Origin: Pedococcus dokdonensis
Lineage (GTDB): Bacteria; Actinomycetota; Actinomycetes; Actinomycetales; Dermatophilaceae
Direction: 5' to 3'
NCBI RefSeq assembly: GCF_900104525.1
Contig: NZ_LT629711.1
Span: 1,798,001 to 1,862,000, forward strand
DNA length: 64,000 bases
Positions 6,436-13,772 of the stretch are shown one piece after another (positions within the stretch are counted from its first letter, which is position 1; each line of letters starts with the position of its first letter). Both the position numbers and the translations under genes were made by a program. Below the pieces are notes generated by a model that was not told where the DNA came from, did no database searches, and saw nothing but the letters and a program-made list of their open reading frames with translations.

Positions 6436-8715
6436 TCAGCCGCGCGACGAGCGCGAGTAGCTCGCGCGGTCACCGCGCGAACCGCCGGAGCGGTCGTCAC
6501 GGTAGGAGCGCGGACCGCCCTGGCGCGGGCCACGGGGGCCGCCACGGTGGCCACCGGAGGGGCGACCGCCCCGCTTCGGGGCCTCGAGCACCCGGCGGAC
6601 CTGGTCCTCGGGGACCGGGACACCGCTGGGGGCCACGGCGCCGGTCGCCGCGAGGCGCTCGTCGCCGGGGACGGCCTTGGTCGGCATCGCGTCGATGCCG
6701 GCCTCGCGGGCCATCCGCTCCATGGTGCGTCGCTGGTGCGGCAGCGCCAGGGTCACGACGGTGCCCTTGTCGCCGGCGCGGGCGGTGCGGCCCGAGCGGT
6801 GCAGGTAGTCCTTGTGGTCGGCCGGCGGGTCGACCTGCAGGACGACGGAGACGTCGTCGACGTGGATGCCGCGGGCGGCCACGTCGGTGGCGACCAGGAC
6901 CGGCAGGCTGCCGTCACGGAAGGCGCCGAGGACGCGGTTGCGCGCGCCCTGGTTGAGCCCACCGTGCAGGGCGGCCGCGAAGACACCCTGCTCGCGCAGC
7001 TGGAGGGCGACGCGGTCGGCACCGAGCTTGGTGCGCACGAACACGACCGTGCGGCCCGACCGGTTGGCGACCTCGGCGGTGATGGTCTTCTTGTGCATCG
7101 GGTCGATGAGCAGCACGTGGTGCTCCATCGTCGTCACCGAGGCCTTGGCGTCGTCGGTCGAGTGCGTCACCGGGTCGGTGAGGTAGCCCTCGACCAGCTT
7201 GTCGACACCCTTGTCCAGGGTGGCCGAGAAGAGCAGTCGCTGACCGCCCGCGGGCATCTCGTCGAGGATCGCGGTGACCTCGGGCATGAAGCCCATGTCG
7301 GCCATGTGGTCGGCCTCGTCGAGGACGGCGATCTCGACGGCCTGCAGCTGCACGGCCTCGCGCTCGATGAGGTCCTTGAGGCGACCCGGGGTCGCGATGA
7401 GGACGTCGACGCCGCGGTTGAGGGCGTTGATCTGCGTCGTGTAGGACAGGCCACCGGCCACCAGCTTGTGGCGCAGGCCCATCACGTGCACGAGCGGCTC
7501 GAGGGCGTCGGACACCTGCATGGCCAGCTCGCGGGTCGGGACCAGCACGAGGGCACGCGGACGGCGCGGGGCCGACTTCTGGCCGTCGGCCAGGCGCGAG
7601 AGCATCGGCAGGCCGAAGGCCAGTGTCTTGCCGGAGCCGGTCTGGCCACGGCCGAGGACGTCCTTGCCGGCCAGCGCGTCCGGGATGGTCGCGGCCTGGA
7701 TCGGGAACGGCGTGGTGATGCCGTCGCGGGCGAGCCGCTCGACGAGCCGGTCGGCCAGGCCGAGGCCGGCGAAGCCGTTGTCGGCCTCCACGATCACGGG
7801 GCCGTCGATGCTCTTGCGGGTCGCCTTCACCCAGGTGTCGGCCTCCATGCGCTCAGCCTCGGGGTCGACCTGGGCGTCGAAGCCACGGGCCGGACGGTCG
7901 TCACGGTCGAACCGACGGGCCGGGCGGTCGCTGCGGTCGAACTCGCGGCGCGGGCCACGGTTGTCGTCACGGTCGTAGCTGCGGGCCGGGCGGTCGTTGC
8001 GGTCGTAGCTGCGGGCCGGGCGGTCGCTGCGGTCGAACTCGCGGCGCGGGCCACGGTTGTCGTCACGGTCGTAGCTGCGGGCCGGGCGGTCGCTGCGGTC
8101 GAAGCTGCGGGCCGGGCGGTCGCTGCGGTCGTAGCTGCGGGCCGGGCGGTCGCTGCGGTCGAACTCGCGGCGCGGGCCACGGTTGTCGTCACGGTTGAAG
8201 CTGGTCACAGGGCGGTCCTCACGGTTGTACTGACGGGGACCACGGTTCTCACTACGGTCACTGCGACGAGCCGGACGGTCGTCGCGGGTGGACTCGCGGC
8301 GCTGGGGCCGGTCGTCACGGTTGAAGTCGCGGCGCTGGCCGCGGTTGTCGTCACGGTCGAAGCGACGAGGGGCGCGGTCGTCACGGTCGTAGCTGCGCGC
8401 GGGGCGCTCACTGCGGTCGTAGCTGCGCGCGGGGCGCTCACTGCGGTCGTAGCTGCGCGCGGGGCGCTCGCTGCGGTCGTAGCTGCGCGCGGGGCGCTCA
8501 CTGCGGTCGTAGCCGCGGGCCGGACGGTCGGTGCGCTCGGGGCGCTCACTGCGACGGTCGCCGTCGCGGGCCGGCCGAGCGGCATACGTCTTGCCGGCCG
8601 AGGGGGCGGCGGACTGTCCGCGGTGGGCCTTCTTGGGACCCTTCTTCGCGGCAGCCTTCTGGTCCGAGGTCCAACGGGCCTTTTTGGGCGCGCCGGATCG
8701 CAGGTTCTTGGGCAC
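6436..8715 (-). CDS. DEAD-box RNA helicase with long Arg/Asp-rich repeat N-terminus
   Basis: This 759-residue protein joins a disordered N-terminus (about residues 45-283, many copies of SERPARSYDR, SDRPARSYDR and DDNRGPRREFD) to a complete RhlE-type core: Q-motif region PFPIQ near 337-340, Walker A GQTGSGKT (about 357-364), PTRELAMQ, VLDEADHMADMGF, FSATL, ATDVAARGIHV and HRSGRTARAG. A Gly/Arg-rich tail (GGHRGGPRGPRQGG) follows. It should remodel RNA, for example in ribosome assembly or mRNA decay, especially in the cold. The repeat tail and RGG-like end suggest RNA binding and phase separation, an inference. It uses a GTG start. The repeats may vary in number between strains. Confidence 0.92.
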   Translation of the reverse strand: MPKNLRSGAPKKARWTSDQKAAAKKGPKKAHRGQSAAPSAGKTYAARPARDGDRRSERPERTDRPARGYDRSERPARSYDRSERPARSYDRSERPARSYDRSERPARSYDRDDRAPRRFDRDDNRGQRRDFNRDDRPQRRESTRDDRPARRSDRSENRGPRQYNREDRPVTSFNRDDNRGPRREFDRSDRPARSYDRSDRPARSFDRSDRPARSYDRDDNRGPRREFDRSDRPARSYDRNDRPARSYDRDDNRGPRREFDRSDRPARRFDRDDRPARGFDAQVDPEAERMEADTWVKATRKSIDGPVIVEADNGFAGLGLADRLVERLARDGITTPFPIQAATIPDALAGKDVLGRGQTGSGKTLAFGLPMLSRLADGQKSAPRRPRALVLVPTRELAMQVSDALEPLVHVMGLRHKLVAGGLSYTTQINALNRGVDVLIATPGRLKDLIEREAVQLQAVEIAVLDEADHMADMGFMPEVTAILDEMPAGGQRLLFSATLDKGVDKLVEGYLTDPVTHSTDDAKASVTTMEHHVLLIDPMHKKTITAEVANRSGRTVVFVRTKLGADRVALQLREQGVFAAALHGGLNQGARNRVLGAFRDGSLPVLVATDVAARGIHVDDVSVVLQVDPPADHKDYLHRSGRTARAGDKGTVVTLALPHQRRTMERMAREAGIDAMPTKAVPGDERLAATGAVAPSGVPVPEDQVRRVLEAPKRGGRPSGGHRGGPRGPRQGGPRSYRDDRSGGSRGDRASYSRSSRG
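7880..8520. repeat. In-frame tandem repeats in the DEAD-box helicase gene
   Basis: Short-period coding repeats of 21-30 bp run through the 5' part of the helicase gene. The clearest block is four 30-bp units at 8401-8430, 8431-8460, 8461-8490 and 8491-8520, the first two identical and the last diverged, each encoding SERPARSYDR. Less regular copies carrying SDRPARSYDR and NRGPRREFD fill 7880-8205. There are no unique spacers, so this is not a CRISPR. Confidence 0.9.
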
Positions 8716-8929
8716 TGGCTATTCAACTCACTTCAGGTACTCGAGGTAGACACGTCTCGAGCCACCTGGCGAGGGCAACGGTGAAGACGAGCCTCAGGCC
8801 CCGTGGGCCCGTTGGACCGGATCAACAGTTGTCATCCGGTGGTCTGCAGTCGGAGTAGGGAATGCGTCTGTGGCGCCTGTGCCACCTGATGGCGCTGCCA
8901 GCGCCGCCGATCTGAGCCCGACCAGTCTA
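8716..8929 (-). promoter_or_regulatory. Possible long 5' leader of the DEAD-box helicase mRNA
   Basis: About 214 bp without a gene precede the helicase GTG. A TAGACT hexamer on the minus strand near 8922-8927 could be a -10 and would give a leader of roughly 200 nt. The leader would contain a near-perfect hairpin GGCGCTGCCAGCGCC at 8891-8905 and other GC-rich pairings. Long structured leaders are common on cold-shock helicase mRNAs, but no -35 is evident and this is speculative. Confidence 0.3.
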
Positions 8930-9286
8930 TCAGCGCCGAAGCGCCCTCCCGACCACCACGGACGTGACCCCGAGCACCACCCCGCCCAGGTCCGCCACGG
9001 CATCCCAGGCGTCACCGGAGCGGTTCGGCAGCAGGTAGTGCTGGAGCAGCTCGCTCACCGGTGCGTGCAGCGCCAGCAGGCCGACGAGGTAGGCGGGGCG
9101 CACGCCGGCGAGCAGCCCGGCCACCGTGGGGAGCAGGAACAGCAGGACGTGGGCCACCTTGTCGGTCCAGGTCACCGGCCCCTGGATGTCGACCCGCGGC
9201 CAGTAGAGGGCACACAGGTGGGCCAGGACCAGCACCGCGAAGACCACGAGCGCGCGGCGCCGTGGGTCCGCCGTGGCGCTAGCCAA
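8930..9286 (-). CDS. VanZ-like membrane protein
   Basis: The visible domain is WTDKVAHVLLFLLPT, ALHAPVSELLQHYLLPNRSGDAWDAVADLGGVVLG, which carries the VanZ family pattern (DKxxH, SExxQ, GDxxD). About four membrane helices fit in 118 residues. VanZ-like proteins are of unclear function; VanZ itself gives slight teicoplanin resistance. No ATG is available: a TTG at 9286 overlaps the stop of the malic enzyme gene (translational coupling), while a GTG at 9247 would give 105 residues. I list the longer form with a doubtful start. Confidence 0.65.
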   Translation of the reverse strand: MASATADPRRRALVVFAVLVLAHLCALYWPRVDIQGPVTWTDKVAHVLLFLLPTVAGLLAGVRPAYLVGLLALHAPVSELLQHYLLPNRSGDAWDAVADLGGVVLGVTSVVVGRALRR

Positions 9287-10733
9287 TGAGCTCGGGCTCG
9301 TCGGCCATCCGTCGGGTCGGCACCTGCTCGGGGGCGGTGCCGAGCACGGCAGCCTTGACCGCTGCGGCCACCACCTTGGACACGTCGGGGTGGAACACGC
9401 TCGGGATGATGTAGGCGGCGTTGAGCTCGTCGGGGTGGACCACCTCGGAGAGCGCCTTGGCGGCGGCGAGCATGACGTCCTCGTCGATCGAGGTGGACGC
9501 TGCATCGAGCAGTCCGCGGAAGACGCCGGGGAAGACCAGGACGTTGTTGATCTGGTTGGCGAAGTCGGACCGCCCGGTCGCGACGACGGCGGCGTGCTGG
9601 GCCGCGGCGATCGGGTCGACCTCGGGCTCGGGGTTGGCCATCGCGAAGACGATCGCTCCGTCGTTCATCGTGGCGATGTCGTCACCGTTGAGGATGCGGG
9701 GCGCGGAGACCCCGACGAACACGTCGGCGCCGGCAACCGCCTCCTTGAGGGTGCCGGTGAAGCCGCGGTGGTTGGTGTGCGCGGCCGACCACGCGAGCGC
9801 GGGGTGCTCCCCCGACGCGATGTCCTCGCGGTCGGGGTGCAGCACCCCGAACTGGTCGGCGACGACCACGTCGGTGGCACCGGCCTTGAGCAGCAGCTTG
9901 AGGATCGCGGTGCCGGCCGCCCCCGCGCCCGACATGACGACGCGGCACTCGCTGAGCTCCTTGCCGACCACCCGCAGCGCGTTGCGCAGCGCCGCCAGGG
10001 TGACGATCGCGGTGCCGTGCTGGTCGTCGTGGAAGACCGGGATGTCGAGCTCTTCGCGGAGTCGGGCCTCGATCTCGAAGCAGCGTGGCGCCGAGATGTC
10101 CTCGAGGTTGATGCCGGCGAAGACCGGGCTGACGGCCTTGACCGTGCGGATGATCTCCTCGGTGTCCTGGGTGTCCAGGCAGATCGGGAAGGCGTCGATG
10201 TCGGCGAACCGCTTGAACAGGGCAGCCTTGCCCTCCATCACCGGCAGGGCTCCCAGCGGTCCGATGTTGCCCAGTCCCAGGACCGCCGAGCCGTCCGTGA
10301 CCACCGCGACCGTGTTGCGCTTGATGGTGAGGCGTCGTGCGTCGTCGGGGTTCTCGGCGATCGCCATGCAGACGCGCGCCACCCCGGGCGTGTAGATCAG
10401 CGAGAGGTCGTCGCGGTTGCGGATCGGCACCTTCGACTCGATCTTGAGCTTGCCGCCGAGGTGGACCAGGAAGGTGCGGTCGGACACCTTGCCGATCTCG
10501 ACCCCGTGCACCTCGCGCATCGCGGCGACCAGCTCGTCGGCGTGGGTGGTGTCCCGCGCGGCGGCGGTCACGTCGACCCTGAGGCGGTCTGCCCCGGAGG
10601 CGGTGACGTCGAGCCCGGTGACCAGCCCTCCGCCCTTCTCGATGACCCCGGTCAGCTCGGAGACCGCGGTGGCGCGGGCCGGGAGCGTCAGCCGGACGGT
10701 GATGGAGTTGGACACGGACGGGGCTGCGGTCAT
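9279..10733 (-). CDS. NAD(P)-dependent malic enzyme with N-terminal ACT domain
   Basis: The 484-residue protein decarboxylates malate to pyruvate while reducing NAD(P), linking the TCA cycle to pyruvate. Residues 1-80 look like an ACT regulatory domain (SITVRLTLPARATAVSELTGVIEKGGG). The malic enzyme core follows with LIYTPGVARVC, TDGSAVLGLGNIGP, FHDDQHGTAIVTLAALRNAL and GAGAAGTAILKLLL (nucleotide binding), then MANPEPEVDP. An amino acid may therefore regulate it. The second of two ATGs (10733) is chosen because GGGAG lies about 10 nt upstream; the ATG at 10742 touches that site. Pyruvate carboxylase, acting at the same metabolic node, lies 8 kb away. Confidence 0.92.
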   Translation of the reverse strand: MTAAPSVSNSITVRLTLPARATAVSELTGVIEKGGGLVTGLDVTASGADRLRVDVTAAARDTTHADELVAAMREVHGVEIGKVSDRTFLVHLGGKLKIESKVPIRNRDDLSLIYTPGVARVCMAIAENPDDARRLTIKRNTVAVVTDGSAVLGLGNIGPLGALPVMEGKAALFKRFADIDAFPICLDTQDTEEIIRTVKAVSPVFAGINLEDISAPRCFEIEARLREELDIPVFHDDQHGTAIVTLAALRNALRVVGKELSECRVVMSGAGAAGTAILKLLLKAGATDVVVADQFGVLHPDREDIASGEHPALAWSAAHTNHRGFTGTLKEAVAGADVFVGVSAPRILNGDDIATMNDGAIVFAMANPEPEVDPIAAAQHAAVVATGRSDFANQINNVLVFPGVFRGLLDAASTSIDEDVMLAAAKALSEVVHPDELNAAYIIPSVFHPDVSKVVAAAVKAAVLGTAPEQVPTRRMADEPELIG

Positions 10734-10750
10734 GACCGGCATTCTCCCGA

Positions 10751-11221
10751 TTACCCGGGGGTACGCCGAACCGGGTCCACGTCCTGACTCGACGGGCCCC
10801 GTCCCGACAGGCGGGCAGCGCGGACCAACCGGCGGTCGAGCAGGTCCTGACCGCTGACCGCCACCCACGCGCAGACAACGGCCAGGGGCACCTCCACGAG
10901 CACCGCCATCGCCAGCGCCACCCAGCGCTCGTCCGGGGTGGGCGAGGTCACCACGTCGAACCACGCGTCGGCAGCCAGCAACGCCGCCGCGGCACCGGCT
11001 GCGGCCCCGAGCCAGCGCCGCCGGCGCACCGCCGCCCACCCGGTGAGACCGAGCAGGGCCAGCAGCCCGACGTCGAAGCCACCCCAGGCGAGGTCGTAGT
11101 GCGCGGCCGGTGCGGTGCGTGGCAGCGCCACGAAGAGGTATGCCGTCCACGGCACCATGAGGGCAGCCAGCCCGGCCAGCACCCACCCCACGACGGTGAG
11201 CCGCCGCGCCCGGGTCCTCAT
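10751..11221 (-). CDS. Four-helix membrane protein, unknown function
   Basis: I do not recognise this 156-residue protein. It has four likely membrane helices (VVGWVLAGLAALMVPWTAYL; LLALLGLTGWAAV; WLGAAAGAAAALLAADAWF; WVALAMAVLVEVPLAVVCAW) and a basic N-terminus MRTRARR. The phrase DAWFDVVTSP resembles a small actinobacterial integral membrane family usually annotated hypothetical. The start codon is the last of five ATGs in an 11-bp tandem repeat that also supplies its ribosome site, so its translation is probably coupled to a chain of tiny ORFs (see findings). It follows the methyltransferase gene by 71 bp. Confidence 0.75.
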   Translation of the reverse strand: MRTRARRLTVVGWVLAGLAALMVPWTAYLFVALPRTAPAAHYDLAWGGFDVGLLALLGLTGWAAVRRRRWLGAAAGAAAALLAADAWFDVVTSPTPDERWVALAMAVLVEVPLAVVCAWVAVSGQDLLDRRLVRAARLSGRGPSSQDVDPVRRTPG

Positions 11222-11265
11222 CGGGTCCTCATCGGGTCCTCATCGGGTCCTCATCGGGTCCTCAT
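11211..11265 (-). repeat. Five 11-bp repeats forming overlapping micro-ORFs
   Basis: The minus strand reads ATGAGGACCCG five times without a mismatch. Each of the first four ATGs opens Met-Arg-Thr-Arg-stop, and each stop TGA overlaps the next ATG as ATGA. The fifth ATG is the membrane-protein start. AGGA in each unit sits four bases before the next ATG. Confidence 0.95.
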
Positions 11266-11292
11266 GGGGACATCATGACGCGACGTCGGTGA

Positions 11293-12003
11293 TCACCGAG
11301 CAACGGCCCGCAGCAGGTAGCGCTCGTGCTCGATCTCCTTGCCCCAGAACACCGCGTCGTCCAGCTGCACGACGACCGGCTCGCCGACCAGCTCGCGGAC
11401 GACCCCGGCGAGCTCCTCGGACGGCACTCCTGCGCTCCACGGCAGGGCCGGCTTGTCGGCTGCGGCCTCCAGCCCCCAGCGCCCCTCGACGAGCACCAGC
11501 CGCCCACCCGGACGCAGCAGCGCGGCCCAGCGACGCAGTGCCTCGGTGGGCTCGGGCAGGGTCCACAGGATGTGGCGGGCGAAGACGACGTCGAAGGAGC
11601 CGGGCTCGAGCGGCGGCTCACCCGCGTCGCCCTGCTCGACCGCGATCGCCGATCCGAACGGCGCGGACTTGGCCCGCGCCAGCCGCACCATCTCGGCAGA
11701 GAGGTCGACCCCCTGCACGCGGTGGCCGAGCTCGGCCATCAGCACGCTCATCGTGCCCGTGCCGCAGGCGAGGTCGGCCACCAGCGACGGCGTGGTCGGG
11801 AGCCAGGTGCGCAGCAGGTCCTTCCAGGCCGAGCGGGTGTCGGAGTCGAGCAGCCCGTGGTCGGGGTAGCTGTCGTACTCGGCGGCGAAGTCGTCCCAGT
11901 AGCGCCGGATCTGCTCGGTGCTGGAGCCGGCGGTCGACTCGGTCGTGGACTGCGGGGCGGGCTCTGTGGTCGATGCTGTCGTGGTCGTGCCTTCGGTGCT
12001 CAT
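11293..12003 (-). CDS. Class I SAM-dependent methyltransferase
   Basis: The 236-residue protein has motif I VADLACGTGTMSVLMAELGH (SAM binding), the acidic VQGVDLSAEM loop, and LRPGGRLVLVEGRWG, all in the Methyltransf_11/25 order. It should transfer a methyl group to a small molecule, the identity of which is unknown. The first 28 residues are Thr/Ser-rich and probably disordered. TAGGCT lies seven bases before the ATG on the minus strand, so the mRNA is likely leaderless and shares its -10 with the divergent SIMPL gene. A membrane protein gene follows downstream. Confidence 0.88.
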   Translation of the reverse strand: MSTEGTTTTASTTEPAPQSTTESTAGSSTEQIRRYWDDFAAEYDSYPDHGLLDSDTRSAWKDLLRTWLPTTPSLVADLACGTGTMSVLMAELGHRVQGVDLSAEMVRLARAKSAPFGSAIAVEQGDAGEPPLEPGSFDVVFARHILWTLPEPTEALRRWAALLRPGGRLVLVEGRWGLEAAADKPALPWSAGVPSEELAGVVRELVGEPVVVQLDDAVFWGKEIEHERYLLRAVAR

Positions 12004-12026
12004 CTGCTCCAGCCTAGGCTGCCCCC
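12004..12026. promoter_or_regulatory. Divergent promoter with one shared palindromic -10
   Basis: The 23-bp gap contains the perfect palindrome AGCCTAGGCT (12011-12020). It gives TAGGCT on both strands: six bases before the rightward ATG (12027) and seven before the leftward ATG (12003). Both transcripts would be leaderless and cannot be initiated at the same moment. Confidence 0.6.
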
Positions 12027-12665
12027 ATGACAGGACACAGCGGCTCGGGTGGGGCGCCCCACGTGGAGGTCACCGGATCGGGGACGGCTTCGGCGGCACC
12101 CGACGTCGTCCGCGTGCGCGCCGGGGTGCGCTGCGACGCCGACGACGTCTCGTCGGCCCGGGCCGACGCCGGGGCCCGCGCCGCCGCGCTGGCCCAGGCA
12201 GCCCGCGACCACGGTGTGGCGGACGCAGACCTGCGCACGACGGGCACCGGGGTGCACCCCCGCCACGACCGCGAGGGCGTCACGGTGGTCGGCTACACGG
12301 CATACCAGAGCCTGTCGGTGACGGTCCGTGACCCGGCCCTCGTGGGGAGCCTCGTGGAGGCCTTCGCCGGCGCGGCCGGCAATGCCCTCACCATCGACAA
12401 CATCGGCCTCGAGCTCGCCGACTCCGCGCCGCTGCTGGCACAGGCCCGGGAGGCCGCCTTCGCGGACGCGCGCGGCAAGGCCGAGCAGTACGCCGCGCTG
12501 GCCGGCCGCACCCTGGGGAAGGTTGAGCGGCTGTCCGACGTTGAGCGTGGTGGAGCCCAGCCACGGTTCGCCATGATGGCGGCCGGCAAGGCAGCAGACC
12601 TGTCCGTCGAGCTGGGCGAGAACTCGGTGACCGCGACCGTCGCGGTCCGATGGGAGTGGACCTAG
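12027..12665 (+). CDS. SIMPL domain protein (DUF541)
   Basis: The 212-residue protein has the SIMPL/DUF541 layout: VEVTGSGTASAAPDVVRVRAGV at the start, LRTTGTGVHPRHD and VVGYTAYQSLSVTVRDP in the middle, and AREAAFADARGKAEQYAALAGRTLGKVERLSD towards the end. Many family members are periplasmic or outer-surface proteins, including BP26 of Brucella, but no signal peptide is visible here, so this copy is probably cytoplasmic. Function is unknown. It lies 2 bp upstream of a thioredoxin gene and likely forms an operon with it and the YgjV-like gene. Confidence 0.88.
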   Translation: MTGHSGSGGAPHVEVTGSGTASAAPDVVRVRAGVRCDADDVSSARADAGARAAALAQAARDHGVADADLRTTGTGVHPRHDREGVTVVGYTAYQSLSVTVRDPALVGSLVEAFAGAAGNALTIDNIGLELADSAPLLAQAREAAFADARGKAEQYAALAGRTLGKVERLSDVERGGAQPRFAMMAAGKAADLSVELGENSVTATVAVRWEWT

Positions 12666-12667
12666 AG

Positions 12668-13069
12668 ATGGCTAGCACGACGCTGACGGCGGAGAACTTC
12701 GAGAAGACGATCCTCGAGGGCGGCACCGTCCTCGTGGACTTCTGGGCCGAGTGGTGCGGGCCGTGCAAGCGGTTCGGCCCGGTCTTCGAGGCCTCGTCCG
12801 AGCAGCACCCCGACATCGTGTTCGGCAAGGTCGACACCGAGGCCGAGCAGGCGCTCGCCGCGGCCGCCAACATCACCTCGATCCCGATGCTGATGGGCTT
12901 CCGTGACGGCATCCTCGTCTTCGCCCAGGCCGGCGCCCTGCCGGCGCCGATGCTCGAGGACGTGATCGGCAAGGTGCAGGCCCTCGACATGGACGCCGTG
13001 CGCGCCGACATCGAGGCGCAGAAGTCCCAGCCGGCGGAGCAGTCGGCTGCCGGTTCCTCCGCCAGCTAG
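12668..13069 (+). CDS. Thioredoxin
   Basis: A 133-residue thioredoxin fold with the active site WAEWCGPCKRF near residue 30 and the cis-proline region ITSIPMLMGFRDG. It should reduce protein disulfides with electrons from thioredoxin reductase. It is longer than TrxA (about 108 residues) because of a 25-residue polar C-terminal tail (QKSQPAEQSAAGSSAS). GAG is the only ribosome-site-like element before the ATG at 12668, and the upstream stop codon is 2 bp away, so translation is probably coupled. Which thioredoxin paralogue this is cannot be told. Confidence 0.92.
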   Translation: MASTTLTAENFEKTILEGGTVLVDFWAEWCGPCKRFGPVFEASSEQHPDIVFGKVDTEAEQALAAAANITSIPMLMGFRDGILVFAQAGALPAPMLEDVIGKVQALDMDAVRADIEAQKSQPAEQSAAGSSAS

Positions 13070-13083
13070 GCCACACTGCCTCC

Positions 13084-13707
13084 ATGTCCTCGTGGTCCAT
13101 CCAGGCTCTGGGATGGGCGGGCTCGGCCCTGCTCATCTTCTCCCTGCTCCAGCAGCGGGTGCTGCGCTTCCGCCTGCTCAACCTCACCGCCAGCTGCACG
13201 CTGATCGTGTTCAACGCGATGCTGCACGTCTGGCCGATGGTGGGCATGAACACCGTCACGGCCGGCATCAACATCTGGATGGTCACCAAGCTGCTGCGTG
13301 AGCGCGGCGACGAGTCGGTCTACGAGGTCGTGGCGGTCGGACCGGACGAGTCCTACCTGCAGCACTTCCTCAAGGTGCAGGGCGCCGACATCCGCAAGCA
13401 CTTCCCGCGGTTCGACGCCGGCGCGCTCGGCGACGGTCGCAGCGCCTACCTCGTCGAGCGGGGCAACGAGACCGTCGGGGTCGTGGTGGTCCGCGACGCC
13501 GGCGACGGCGTCGCCCAGGTCGAGCTCGACTACGTCACCCCGCGGTTCCGTGACTTCTCCCCCGGCGAGTTCGTCTACCGCAGCAGCGGGTTGTTCCGGG
13601 GCAAGGGGATCCGGCGGATCGTCACGCCACCCGGCATGGTCAACCCCTACTACGCGCGCCTCGGCTTCCGCGAGGAGGGCGACCACTGGGTCGCCGACCT
13701 GGCCTGA
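13084..13707 (+). CDS. YgjV-like membrane protein with soluble C-terminal domain
   Basis: Residues 1-75 hold two or three membrane helices (IQALGWAGSALLIFSLLQQ; LLNLTASCTLIVFNAML; VGMNTVTAGINIWMVTKLL), the pattern of YgjV-type inner membrane proteins. Residues about 80-207 form a soluble domain with ESVYEVVAVGPDESYLQHFL and NPYYARLGFREEGDHWVADL, the end resembling a GNAT acetyltransferase fold. Function is unknown; the join of a membrane and a GNAT-like part is the notable feature. It lies 14 bp after thioredoxin and ends at a very strong hairpin. Confidence 0.75.
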   Translation: MSSWSIQALGWAGSALLIFSLLQQRVLRFRLLNLTASCTLIVFNAMLHVWPMVGMNTVTAGINIWMVTKLLRERGDESVYEVVAVGPDESYLQHFLKVQGADIRKHFPRFDAGALGDGRSAYLVERGNETVGVVVVRDAGDGVAQVELDYVTPRFRDFSPGEFVYRSSGLFRGKGIRRIVTPPGMVNPYYARLGFREEGDHWVADLA

Positions 13708-13722
13708 CCTCGCTGGACGACG

Positions 13723-13772
13723 AGTCTTTGATGGGTTGACCCCGCCCTGGTGGGGTCAACCCATCAAAGACT
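13723..13772. terminator. 21-bp perfect-stem bidirectional terminator
   Basis: Arms 13723-13743 and 13752-13772 are perfectly complementary over 21 bp with an 8-nt loop. It separates two convergent genes. The stop codon of the leftward PAP2 gene (13764-13766) lies inside the right arm. On the plus strand the right arm ends CATCAAAGACT with no T-run. Confidence 0.85.

Noticed and set aside
7880..8520. Possible CRISPR array
   Set aside because: Units are directly tandem, in frame and without unique spacers; they encode protein repeats.
6547..8784. 745-codon open frame on the plus strand opposite the DEAD-box helicase
   Set aside because: It is the complement of a repeat-rich GC-biased gene; it lacks a ribosome site and known domains, while the minus strand has all helicase motifs.
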